This document shows positions 11,690 through 23,099 of a DNA stretch of 64,000 nt, piece by piece (position 1 is the stretch's first letter; each line of letters starts with the position of its first letter). The position numbers and the translations under genes were made by a program. This DNA comes from Solanum dulcamara (lineage: Eukaryota; Streptophyta; Magnoliopsida; Solanales; Solanaceae). Below the pieces are notes generated by a model. That model had not been told where the DNA came from. It worked only from the letters and a program-made list of their open reading frames with translations, and searched no databases. Where the stretch lies: assembly GCF_947179165.1 (NCBI RefSeq), contig NC_077248.1, positions 50,423,232 to 50,487,231 on the forward strand. Direction: 5' to 3'.

Positions 11690-12060
11690 TACATACCAAG
11701 TATAACATCAAATTCAGTCATCTCAAGCTCAACTAGGTCACATAGGGTAACTTTATGGAAACCATAATCAGACAACTTCTATAGACTCTTTTATCCACAA
11801 CGGACCCACCTATGGGAGTATACATAGAGAAAGGATCTAACAATGTCTTAGGACTATCATCAAACCTCATGGACACATAAGGGGAAATGAAAGATAAATT
11901 TTCAGTTGGATCAAGCAAAGAATAAACTTCATAGTGAAAGACCTGTAACATACCGGTAACAACATCGGGAGTCTCCTCCACCTCTTTCCTACCATGAAGG
12001 GAATATAACCTATTATTGCATTGACCACCCTTTGGTTAACCATGGCAACCTTGAGCAACT
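11690..12060 (-). pseudogene. Family A protease remnant
   Basis: The minus frame 11733-11981 reads TPDVVTGMLQVFHYEVYSLL, then DPTENLSFISPYVSMRFD, the retropepsin-like region of gypsy polyproteins. The active-site triad normally seen as D-P/S/T-G-A is DPTE here, so the protease would be dead. Confidence 0.8.
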
Positions 12061-13160
12061 TGGGACGACCATCTTTGACTTTGCATTCCTTAGCATGATA
12101 ACCCGTCTTACCATACTAGTAGCACACATTCAATTCGGCTAAACATTCGCCCTTGTGGTTCCTACCATACTTCTTGCATGCGGGAGTAACTTGGCCTATA
12201 AAAGAACCTCCTTGAGGTTTATGGTTGGGCCCCCTATCTTTGTGAAACCTTGGAGTAGTATCATTAGAAGACCCTTGGCTGGAGTACTTTTGGCAAAAAT
12301 GAGAACGTTCACCACTTCCGGACTTAGCATGAGAGAATTAACTATCATCGATCCTTAGCCTCTTAGACTCCCTATTCTTCACTTTTAGCTTCTCACTTTC
12401 TACTTGATCTGCATAGGTCATGAATCTAGATATATCCATCTCTTAAATCAATATCACCATTTTGTATTTTGTTACAACCATGTCTGACACACCCGACATA
12501 AACTTACTCATACGAGGTCTTGAGTTAGGAAACATTAATGGAGCATATTTTGACAATTGAAAAAACTTGAGGACATACTCCGTCACACTCATACTGCCCT
12601 GCTTAAGGTTGATAAACTCTTGAACCTTGGCCTCCCTTAACTCTAGTGGGAAAAAGCAATTAAGAAACACCCCTTTGAACTATTCCCAAGTTACGAGCTC
12701 CGCCTATTTAGGCCTCTCACATTTCCATTAATCAAACCAAATTTGCGAAATACCCCTCAATTGTACATAGCCAACTCCACCCTTTCAACCAGGCTAATCC
12801 CTATGATCTCAACAATCTTATGGATGTTATCAATAAACTCTTAGGGATCGTAATCATCTTTAGAACCCCAAAACTCCGGAGGATTCAACCTCATGAAATC
12901 TCGAACACTTGTTTCCACCGTACTAGGATTCGTATTCATGAAAGAAAATACCTCACGATTTACTTAAGCCGTAATTGCTTGAGCAAGTACTTTAAAAGCC
13001 ACTCGGAATTCGGCATTGGAAATTGATCATTCAAAGGATCATTCAGAGCTTGTTGCTCCTCTTCAGCCATGTTTTTTTCTAGCGGGGTATCTTGTGGAGG
13101 CATATTCTTAAAATTGAAAAGAACAAGCATTAGAGAAAAAAGACTTAACCACTCTACCAC
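12061..13160 (-). pseudogene. Family A gag remnant
   Basis: It starts with MPPQDTPLEKNMAEEEQQAL near 13100 (minus strand) and continues in pieces: MNTNPSTV-like sequence near 12930, PPEFWGSKDDYDP-like sequence near 12880, and the gag core at 12443-12670 (EFINLKQGSMSVTEYVLKFF). A zinc knuckle near 12075-12120 reads C-Y-stop-Y-G-K-T-G-Y-H-A-K-E-C: one cysteine is replaced by tyrosine and a stop lies inside. Gag would form the virus-like particle. Several stops and shifts are present. Confidence 0.85.
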
Positions 13161-13299
13161 ACGACATAGATCATGAAAGAAGTGAAACTTTTCCTAAGAT
13201 GTTTCGTATCCTCTTATTCATAGATGTGGCGCCCTTCACACCAATGAACAAGACTCTACTTAACATGGCATGATAGACACCCTAGGAAACTTGAACCTT

Positions 13300-13314
13300 G
13301 TGTTGTGATACCAA
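13300..13314 (-). other. Primer-binding site of the nested family A element
   Basis: The minus strand reads TTGGTATCACAACA a few bases after the LTR end at 13318. It resembles the initiator-methionine tRNA primer site (TGGTATCAGAGC) used by many plant retroelements, with a few substitutions. Confidence 0.65.
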
Positions 13315-13317
13315 GTA

Positions 13318-15296
13318 TTTTATGACCCGATATGGCTAAGTCATAACACGGTGATACAGATGTGAGGGAACCCAACTATAAGCAATCTTAGCATACATAA
13401 GGTAAAGAATAATATAAAGATAAGCGAATGTAATCATTAAGTGGGGAATGGAACTAAGGGAAATCAACTATATAAACATCCAATCCATACTACACCAATG
13501 AGTATCATCTAAACATGCCTTTAGTCTATTGTTTGATAGGTTCTTAAGACAAGCTCCTAGTTTACCCTAACAATAGAATAGAGTGAAAAAACACAATAGT
13601 ACCAAGAATAAAAGTCCCATCCTTGGTAGAATGAGGACTCACCAGCTTCTTTGAAATCTAACAAGTCTTTAGCCATGAGTAGGATGATTGTGGGTATCGT
13701 TCGTCCCTACATTATAACATAATTTAAGCAAAATATACATTAGTATGTTTGAACGTACTAAGTATGTGAGTTATGCATGAATAAGCAAAAGAATGCAATT
13801 AATACACCATAAGATGCATAACTAATTATAATGAATATGAGTAAAGCTTAAAAGCAGTTGAAAACATCAGAAACTCATGGTCAATGCATATCATAAGAAC
13901 TTCATAATAAACTCATAACTTGACATCTAATACATAACTCCAATTAATGTAGGATAGGACCTTTAACTGACAACTAAGACCATGTAAGCTATTACGTGGA
14001 ATCTGATGACTCCTATATTGAAATAGGGGAGGCGACCTTGCCAGAGCATACTTCAAAAGTAACTATTCAACAGGGCTATGTGGGTCCACTATCCAGGCCA
14101 TAAAGGAAACCTACGTGGGTAACGTAGTTTGGGACTTTAGGTTGCTACTAGGATTTTCTTGGATAACTAACTGCGTTACCAGATTGAACCCCATCTAGAA
14201 GCCCTCTCAGTTCTTAATCAATAAGCAAACGAAAACTCATAAACATGATTATAACACAGTAGGGAAATATAGTAACTTTCTCTCAATCCATCTTTAAAAC
14301 ATATTAAGAATAGCTCATCTACTTGTGATTCATAAGAATCCATAACTTTGGTGAAAATTGTCCTTACCACCATCTTTAAAACATCTTTTTATCTTAACTC
14401 TGATCATCATCATAACCTTAACTTTAGAATCATAAATCTCAACTTTAACTCATATAAAACTTTCATTGAAAATCATTTAACACATGATCAACTCATAAAC
14501 TTATCTTAACTTCTTAATCATATCTTGAAAATATAGCTTTATGCATGAGCATCTATAATTTAACTTGAAATCATGTAATTCATATGAGAATATGCATATA
14601 AATATCATGGATAACATTTAAAAATGAAATCAAACCAGCCCAATGCAATTTATCAAAATTAGGGTTCATAATCAATTGAATATTGAATGAAAATTTGAGG
14701 AATCTTTGGGATGAATTCGTGGGTGAAAAGAGCCCATGAATCAATCCCCACCTATCTTGCTAGAATTCACTAAGAATTGAAGAAGAAACCTTGTAGAAAT
14801 TTGGAAACCCTAGACTTAGCTTGAAGAGGAAACCTTGAGAGACTTTGTTCTTTCCTTAGAAAATTTTAAGAGAATGAATTAACTAGGAGGGGAATTTGAA
14901 CAATTAAATATTTATAGACTTTGAACTTGGCCATAAAATTCTTTAGGTTCATTGAAATAACTTGGGAAAGACACTATTGCCCTTCATTAAAACCTGAAAG
15001 TTGATCTTACGTATCCCTTTCTATGGGTCATCTTAGTAACGATGAGTCATTTAAGCGAATCCTCCTATAGGTTTGAGAATAGGTCTGAAAAGGCCCATTA
15101 TCTTGTCTACGGCTTATCATGTTGGCTCGTCCTGCAGGTCCCAAAAACTTGGAAATTTGAGAGTCTCAGGACTTTGGTTATTAGTCATAGAAATGACTCA
15201 TAATAGTTATTATGGGTCATCCTGTCAAGTTTGGGTTTAGTTCATGATTTGAAAATTTTCTCCTTAGTTCTGACTTTCCTACTTGTGGGTCTTACA
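13318..15296 (-). mobile_element. Family A 5' LTR (about 1.98 kb)
   Basis: In minus sense it starts TGTAAGACCC at 15296 and ends near ...CGGGTCATAAAA at 13318, with the terminal CA mutated. The proximal 0.7 kb aligns with 8351-9085. It also shares R/U5-type blocks with the LTRs at 38.7-39.0 kb and 44.5-44.9 kb (GGCAAGGTAGCCTCCCC, GGTCCTATCCCACA). Confidence 0.85.
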
Positions 15297-15301
15297 AGAC
15301 T
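15297..15301. repeat. Target-site duplication (right) of the nested family A element
   Basis: AGACT, partner of ACACT at 8346-8350; see the left copy. Confidence 0.8.
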
Positions 15302-16090
15302 CCCATACCATAAAGTCATAAGACGAGCCATAGAAAGCTCTATGAGTCATATATGTAGGTTCGTACATGATAGTTAGAGAGTTGAAAAAAGAGAGGAATC
15401 AGACCATGACTGGCCAGGATGATTCATACATTGGTCTACAGACCATAACTTGCATCCGTAGAAGATGTCGTAAAGTTTGATTATTCACTGCCATCCATGA
15501 GAGAACTCCACGAGCTATGCAAAAGACTATGGTCCGTACATGGGAGTTCTCAAATCTTCCGAACCCTATTTTTCCTAGATCAGTTTGATTTAGGTTTAGA
15601 TGTCTATAAAAACTCATTTTAGGTTTTAGTTAAGAGAATATTTGTTTTGGAGTTTGAGAATTAATAGTGAACTACTTTTTCTTTAATTCTTGAATGCGTT
15701 GAATTTTAATAATACTTTTGATCTTTGATTTTTGTTTTGCAATTCAATTCAATATTTTGGATTATCAATACTCATCTTGTAAGTTCATGATTTATTTTAA
15801 CCAAATTATTATAAATTATGATCAAACAACTATGAATAGCTAATTCTACAACTAGTATTGTGGGAACCATGAAGAATTAAGGATGTAGACCTAATTAATA
15901 TTAATTCTTCAATGGTATGCATGCACGTATTATTTTTTTCTTCGCTTTGATTATTTTTTAATCGTTGCAGGAAATAATCCTTTTGGATTAGATTAATTAT
16001 GTTATTTGACTATTAGTCATTATTTCCTAATATATGTTTTATCTTTTTATTCATGTTCAAATAGGTTGAGTTCTAATGCATGCCCAATAC
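15302..16090 (+). mobile_element. Athila 5' LTR, right part
   Basis: It continues the LTR interrupted at 8350 and aligns with 27990-28650 (CATGACTGGCCA, TTTAGATGTCTATAAAAAC, TCTACAACTAG). It includes a plausible core promoter, TCTATAAAAACT near 15602. Beyond ~15990 the match to the 3' copy fades, and I cannot place the exact LTR end or the primer site. Confidence 0.75.
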
Positions 16091-16299
16091 GTGGAGTTAA
16101 GGTAGACCCCTGATTCCATTTAATTCCAAAATTCAAAGAAATCTAACGAGACCGGCTAACAACGGTGTTAATGAAATGGAAAGAAAATCGCAGAATGACT
16201 CATAATAGAAGAAGAGAATGCTCATTAAAATCTTTCCCAAAATCTATCGCAAAATGTTTAGAACAACCAGCCAACTGTTAGAGATTGTCTTCCACCTAG

Positions 16300-17250
16300 A
16301 CAAAGACCTGAGTTGGGTATTTACAACTACTATGGGGTAAATTATAATACCATTGAGACCATGGGTGCATCAGTTTACCTCCATTTCTCCCTGGAACAAA
16401 GTTCACTCTCTCTAACGGTTTCATTTAAATGCTCAAGAATATAGGATTGTTTTCGGAGATGCCATCTGAAGACCCATATGTTCAACAGGAAACTATTGTG
16501 TATGTTTTCAAGAGTAGTGTAGGTAACACAAACTTGATTTACATGTTATCGGATTGCGTGGGGTCCCATTATCACTAACAGGTGAAGCAACTCTTTGTCT
16601 AATTGAGCTCCCATATAAATCAATAACTTCATGGAGGCAGTTACATGAGACTTTTCTAGAAAATACTTTCCTTTATCAAAAAAAGTTGAAACTGAAAGAT
16701 AGAATCAATAATTTTCAACTACTACCAGGAGAGTCGATAAATATTGCATGGGAAATATTTACAAAATATCTGAGAAGTGTGCCAAACAACAGAAGTACCA
16801 ATGATTTGCTTCTTGATATATTTTATAGAGAATTGCATGACAATGGAAAAGCAATGGCATACAATATCACTAGAGGAGCATTCATGGTAAACACTTTTGA
16901 AGAAGATGCTGAGAGACTTGATCGGGTTTCTAAAATAAATAATGCATAGAGTAACAAGGACAAAAAAATCATGAGGAGCACCTTTGCAGTAGCAACCAAC
17001 CAAGATACAAGGCAAGTGCACAAAGAATTGCTCCAAGAATTGGCATAGTTGAGAACGCAGGTAAAATTGGTGTTACAAAAAGAGAAAATGGTCCAGAAAA
17101 AGTCAATGTAATAGGCTACAAAGACAGAGCACCAATACATGATGATTAAAGATATGAGGAGGATGCATACTATGTGAATGATACATATGGGTGGATTCTA
17201 GACTAACACCTAAGCTACTTATGAGGATATTGGAGACAAAGCCCATGGAA
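16300..17250 (+). pseudogene. Athila-type gag
   Basis: A segment near 16455 reads MPSEDPYVQQ, and the main frame at 16554-16949 has the Athila gag core: RGVPLSLTGEATLCLIELPY, KSITSWRQLHETFLENTFLY, NNFQLLPGESINIAWEIFTK and DAERLDRVSKINNA. This is the capsid domain of Athila/Tat Ty3 elements. It is broken upstream by shifts and downstream by stops. The tail to ~17880 is low-complexity, Asn/Thr-rich sequence. Confidence 0.85.
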
Positions 17251-17859
17251 TCAACGTCGGATCTATAATTGAGAAAACAACTTCAATATTCAAGGCAACT
17301 ATAACCATGACAAAAACTACAATTGAGATAGAAACTATAATTCCAATAACAATTACAACTAGAATAAATATTATTACTAGAATTGGTGCCAAGACAGAGA
17401 AGGTGATTGGGTGAGGAGAGACACTAACAGATACGAAATGAGTGGGGAATTTGTTCCACCAGGATATCGATATAGAGGATTAGAGTTTTCAAGGTTAAAT
17501 ACATGATCACAAAGATGATGAAAAAGTTTGACACTTCTGAAGAAAATATCAAAGAGATGTGCAATGATCTATCGGGTATGAATCAGAAAATAGAATCACA
17601 TGCTAAATCTATCAAATAGATTGAGCAGCAGTTGGGTCAAGTTTTCTCATCCCTGAATCCATGCTAAAAAGGAAAACTTCCAAGAAATACAATTCAAAAT
17701 CCAAATAATGATGGACATTGCATAGCAGTCAATACTCGAGGTAGAAAACAAACTATATATCCAACAATGCCAATAGTAGTGTAAAACCATAAGGAACCCT
17801 AAATTACTGAAGATGAACATGTGGGGAAACCCAAAGATCTATCTAGGGAAGGAAAAACG

Positions 17860-18428
17860 CCACTCAAAATATATCTCCCATGCATCAACCTCCTCCACCC
17901 TTTGCACAGAGATTAGTTAAAAAAACCAAGGAAGGCAAATATCACAAGTTCATATCGATGTTGAAGCAACTCTCAATTAATGTCCCATTCATTGAAGCAC
18001 TAGAACCGATTCCAGTTTATACAAAGTTAATGAAAGATCGAGTTACTAAGAAGAGGACTTTAAGTTTCAAACCAGTAGACAATTTGCACCATTGCAGTGC
18101 AATAGATACTTGTTCTTTTGTGCAAAAGAAGGAGGATCCTGGAGCTTTCACTATCCCATGTACTGTTTGATTTTTTAATTTTTGTAAGGCTTTGTATGAT
18201 CTAGGTCCTAGCATTAATATGATGTCGTTAGTAGTATTTTGATAGTTGGGTTTGGGAGATCCTAGACCTATGTTAATATGGATACTTATGGAAGATTGTA
18301 CAGTGAAAAGGTCTGTGGGTATTCTATATGATGTTCTGGTGAAGGTTGAGTCATTGACTGTGAAGTTGAATTTGTGGTTCTTATCATTCTGGGAGACCAT
18401 TCCTAGACACTATACATGCTCTGTTTAA
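17860..18428 (+). pseudogene. Athila-type protease region
   Basis: Frames at 17880-18170 and 18246-18428 give FAQRLVKKTKEGKYHKFISM, NVPFIEALEPIPVYTKLMKD, KKEDPGAFTIPCTV, then (after a stop) ALYDLGPSINMM and LGLGDPRP. The retropepsin box appears as DLGPS where DLGAS is usual. Matching is lost at ~18428, where RT sequence starts abruptly. Confidence 0.85.
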
Positions 18429-19440
18429 CAGGATGTCATTCACGTTGTGTAAAGTATCGGCCACTTTTCACCATTACATGATATTTATATTCTCGGACAT
18501 GGTGGAAGACACGATTAATTTTTTTATGGATGACTTTTTGATGGTGGGTGATTCATTTGATGATTTCTTGGCTCATTTAAGTGATGTACTCAAGATATGT
18601 GAATAATGCAATCTTGTGCTAAACTGGAAAAAGTGTCACTTCATGCTGAAAGAAGGCATACTGCTTAGCCATAGGATCTCAAACTAAGGTATTGAAGTTG
18701 ATTGACCAAAGATTAGGGTGATCAAACAATTGGGACCCATTATCAAATTACTCCAAGATAGCACACCCATTATACAAGTTACTCGAGCAGAAGATAAAGT
18801 TTGTGTTTTATGAGGCCTTTTTGAAGTAGTTGAAGAATTGAAAGAGAACCTAATTTCTACACCCATCATTATTTCACCAGATTGGGACCAATCGCTCAAA
18901 GTTATATGTGATGCGAATGGGGTAGCACTTGGCATAGTGTTAGGGAAGAGGCATAGAAGATTCTTCATTTCATATACTATGCTAGCAAAGCCCTAAATAT
19001 TGCTCAAAGAAACTACACATTTACCAAACAAGAATGTTTGTCATAGTCTTTGCATTCAAGAAGTTCAGATCCTACTTGCTTGGCACCAAACTCATTGTAC
19101 ATATTGATCATGCAGCATTGCTATACCTTACAGAAAATAAGGATGCTAAGACAAGACCAATTCTATAGGTGCTACTATTGCAAGAGTTTGAGTTTGAAGT
19201 GAGACTGAAATGGGATAGAAAATTGGATCACCTGTCCAGACTAGAAGAAGAAGCAATGTTGAAATTAGTATATGGGGTTGAGATAGATGACACTTTCCCA
19301 TATGACCAAGTTTTAGCGGCATCACATGATATAATTCCATGGTTTGCAGATTTTGTTAATTACTTGGTGAGTGATGTAGTGCCTTTAGATTTTTCTTTGC
19401 ACCAATGTCGATTTATGTTTGATGTGAAGAAGTTTTTCTA
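18429..19440 (+). pseudogene. Athila-type RT (C-terminal part) and RNase H
   Basis: It begins inside RT (MSFTLCKVSATFHHYMIFIF), then the catalytic FMDDFLMVGDSFDDFLAHLS near 18525, then the thumb. RNase H follows near 18840-19260 (IISPDWDQSLKVICDANGVA, YASKALN, HIDHAALLYL). The first half of RT is missing: protease sequence stops at ~18428 and RT starts mid-domain, which indicates an internal deletion. Scattered stops and shifts. Confidence 0.85.
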
Positions 19441-20680
19441 GGAAGAACTATATTTGTTTTGTTTTTGTGCTAATAGCATTATTCATCGATGTATACCTGA
19501 GGTCGAGATGATGAGTATATTAGAAGCATGAGTGTTGGAAGTCATCATACTAATATCCGGACCGCTTAGAAAATTTTGCAATATAGGTACTATTGGCCTA
19601 CTATTCACTAAGATGCTCATGATTTCACCAAATCATGTGATAGATGTCAAAGAGAAGGAGATATTTCAAGGAAACGTGAACTCCCACTCACTCTTATTTT
19701 GGTAATTGAACTATTCGATGTCTGTAGTATTGAATATATGGGTCCCATTGTAAGTTCAAATAGGATGAAGTACATACTTATGGTTATTGACAATTTGTCC
19801 AAATGGGTGGAGGTCATAGCTCTTACCAATAATGAAGGCAAGAGTTTCACAGCATTCCTAAAAAGAAATATCTTCTCTAGATGTGGTACACCGCGGGCGA
19901 TTATTAATAATGAAGGTTCCCACTTTTGTAATAAGTTGTTTAAAGTGTTGATTGAGAAATATGGGGTTAGACATAGTGTAGAGACTCCTTACAATTCACC
20001 ATCTAGTGGGCAAGTCGAAGTTTCAAACAACGAGATCAAGTAGATCCTGGCAAAACATCTAAATGTGAATAGAATGGATTAGTCGAGAAATCTTCATGAC
20101 ACTTTATGGGCATATCAACTGCATTCAAGACTATGATATGTATGTCTCCTTATCAACTTGTGTTTGGAAAGTCTTTTCATCTACCTGTAGGGTTGGAACA
20201 CAATGCCATGTAGATGCTCAGAAAGCTAAATCTAGACTGGGTGTTGTATCAAATCATAGGTTAAATCAACTTAATAAACTCGATGAGCTTTTGCTAAATG
20301 CATATGAAAGTGCAGCCTTATACAAAGAGAGAATAAAGAAGTATCATGACCAAAGGATTCAAAAGTAAGAATTTGCACCCGTAGATTTGTTCTTTCTATT
20401 TAACTCAAGGTTGCATTAAATACTGGAAAACTAAATTCAAAATAGCAAAGACAATTTTGAGTGGTTCAAGTATCCCCATATGTGGTGGTTGAATTGAAAA
20501 ATAATGATGAAATGAGTTTCAAAGTAAACTGTCAAACAATAAAAGCTTATGTGGGCATTGCAGAAGAAATCGAGGTGGTGGAAGTATGGGCTCTTGGTGA
20601 AGTCTTAGTAACAAAGGATCCTGCGTCGTGCCACAAAATTAAATCAAGTGCTGCTTGAGAGGCAACCCAAGATGTCTTAG
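19441..20680 (+). pseudogene. Athila-type integrase
   Basis: The longest frame, 19699-20043, contains the catalytic core: [80 protein letters not shown]. The usual core aspartates correspond to D in [10 protein letters not shown] and N in IINNEGSHF, so the second acidic residue appears changed to asparagine. The C-terminal part continues at 20250-20400 (LLNAYESAALYKERIKKYHD). It would join element cDNA to the chromosome; several stops make it inactive. Confidence 0.85.
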
Positions 20681-21780
20681 TTTGTATTTCCTTGAAATTC
20701 TCTTTTTAGTTTTACTTTTAGGTTAGTGTAATCTAAATTCAGGTTAGTTTAGTTTAAATTAAAGGAAAAGATAGGGTAGGCCTAATGGGTTCTAAATGTG
20801 TAGGTGTTATCAGGAAAATTTGGAAAATATAAGTTGCAGAAGGTTCTACGAACGGGGTATATGAGTTGTATGTCAATTCACGGCTCGTAGACTATGTTTA
20901 TGGAACCTTGGGTAAAATGAAATTCTAAGGGACTTGTTCTATGAGCTATTTTTGCGAGTCAAGCTTATATTGATGTACTATAGGTAGTGCTTATAGAAGT
21001 CAGAGTACATGGACAGCTATAGGTTTAGATATACGAGTGCACAGTTTGGATTGTATATCAAAGAATAGTCAACAGCCTCTTGTCGTATATCCCGGGTATG
21101 TTTTTGAAATTTAACTAGTGTAAATTTAATACACGAAGCCTTTCCACAGATCGTAGAAATTACTACGGTCTGTAGTTGAGCCTCATGGGGCAATGATGTG
21201 TTGCCAAGAGACAACATTTATAACGCTTCAAAAATTGATTTATTGCGAGTACCCAAGTGCATTTTGTTAGTTTAATGTGCGGTTTTGGTTAATTTTCAAG
21301 AAAATGAGGTGTGCATGAGTTGATGGCTAGTGGACTAATTTTCATCAAAGTTTTTGGGTGAATCTGGAATGAGGAATCTATGAATGAACCATGCCATGGC
21401 ATAAAAGGCATTACATTAGATGTACGAAAGTGTAACAAGAGGTTTTGGACCATGGAGGCAGACCACGAGACCCTTCAAGGGCCGTGGTGCACACCACTAT
21501 CTGTGAAGAACCTCATCTAGGAGAAGGAAGCCACAAAGTGGATAAGGAAACACACCAAGAGTCCCTTTAAGGGTCGTGGTGCACACCACGCACCATTATG
21601 GGGGTCGTTCAGCCACCAGGAGCCAAGGCAAGTAACAAAATGGCCAAGATAATCACCAAGGGCCTCACCACATGTCGTGGTGCTCACCACTGAACATGGT
21701 GGGTGCCGTATTGGGATAAAAGGCATCAAAAGCCAAGAAAAACACCACGAGCCATGGTGGGTGCCGTATTGGTGACCATT
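20681..21780 (+). other. Athila post-pol spacer, no gene seen
   Basis: No convincing coding sequence. It contains several short palindromic TACGGTCYGTA/CACGGCCCGTG-like motifs (for example near 21162, 21480, 21570 and 21680). Open frames here (21017-21217, 21517-21729) lack any protein signature. Confidence 0.5.
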
Positions 21781-22650
21781 CGAAGCTAACTTTTGAAGTT
21801 TTCTAGTTGGCTTAGGATTGAGTTTTTAGACTTCTTTAAATATACCAGTTTGTCATATTTTTAGGGTACATTTTTCCTAGGGTATTGAGGCTACATTATA
21901 CGATAATAAACATTATTTTTAAGTCATGTATTCCTTCAACACACGTTTGGGTAGTAGAATAAGGACACAACTGGTTTGTGCTTACTTTTGGATATTATTT
22001 TGGAGATTTCATTCAAGGATTCATTATTTAATTATAAAGTTGAGTCATGTTTGATTCACTCTTATTCGTAAGCATTATACACATGATTTACTCATCATAT
22101 ATTGATTTATTTATCATAATTATGCAAGGCTAATCCTACAACTAAGGTTGTGGAAACCGTGACGACATAAAAAAATAGACAAATGTAGGATTGATTTTCA
22201 GGATTTGTTTTTGCATGTATTGTGGTTTTCTTCTTCTAAAATTCTTTCTTGAATAGTGCACGCCTTGAAAACCTTCTCATACTCAGTTCTTACTCGGGAG
22301 GGAGGTAGTGATTAGAAAGAGATTATCACAATAGAAATTTGGAGGAATAAAACTTCATTTATGTTACTTGAGACCGGAAGGAGATAGTACTCTGAGATCC
22401 CGAACGAGGGTTAGTAGGGCACACATTCTAAGATTGAGAGGAGATGAGTGAGATACGTATAAGAAGGATCAGGAGGTGAATTAGATGTTATCTTACTCAC
22501 TAGATTTTGCATTCAATACAGTGAACGGTATCATGAATTCAACTTGTCTATTAAGTTATAAGTCATGGGGATCATAAACCTAGCCTAGTCTTCATACTTA
22601 TTAAAAACTAAATCTTATTTATTTTTCATTATATTGTTATTTGTTCTTAA
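21781..22650 (+). mobile_element. LTR fragment related to the LTR at 0.86-1.45 kb
   Basis: The part from ~22290 aligns with the reverse complement of ~1040-1450. The stretch near 22130-22240 (CCTACAACTAAGGTTGTGGA, TTGCATGTATTGTGGTTTTC) also resembles the Athila LTR near 15855-15950 and 28520-28620. It sits between pol and the env-like region, so it is either a nested LTR relic or an internal piece shared by these related elements. Confidence 0.5.
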
Positions 22651-23099
22651 ATCAAAATCAATCATGGAACTCAATTGGGAACTTGGGTTTGGAGTCTATG
22701 GACCCCTTGATGGGCCATAGAAATTATTATAGGTCATAGAACCCTTTCTAGGATTAGGTGCAAATTCTAGTAGCTATTAGAATGTTACACTGGGTATGCA
22801 AACTAGACCTATGGGTCGTAGACCTCTAGATTGTTCGTACAAAGACTCGTAGGAGTGAGCTTTAAGATTGGGCTTAGGGACCTCTTCAACGAACATCTCC
22901 TACGGTCCGTAGAAACTTCTACTGGAAATAGAAGTAACTAATAAATGCGTCTCAACACTTGAAGATTTTTATAAGTCTAGATGGGGTCTATGAGTCCACC
23001 CTACTTCTTGTAGAGCCTTCTACGTGGACATAAGTGACATTCATGGCCCACTAGACAGTGATTTCCTCAAACTTTCTTTGGAATCTTCAGAACTGATCT

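Larger units (their letters stand above)
8351..15296 (-). mobile_element. Nested minus-strand Ty3/gypsy element, family A
   Basis: Minus-strand order is 5' LTR (13318-15296), primer site (~13300-13314), gag, protease, RT, RNase H and integrase, ending in a rearranged 3' LTR (8351 to ~9496). It begins and ends in TG/CA and is flanked by a near-perfect 5 bp duplication, so it inserted into the Athila 5' LTR. All genes are broken. The same family occurs on the + strand at 37513-45431. Confidence 0.85.

Noticed and set aside
16722..17140. Antisense frames of 104 and 105 codons with Cys-rich sequence
   Set aside because: Shadows of the Athila gag frame on the opposite strand.
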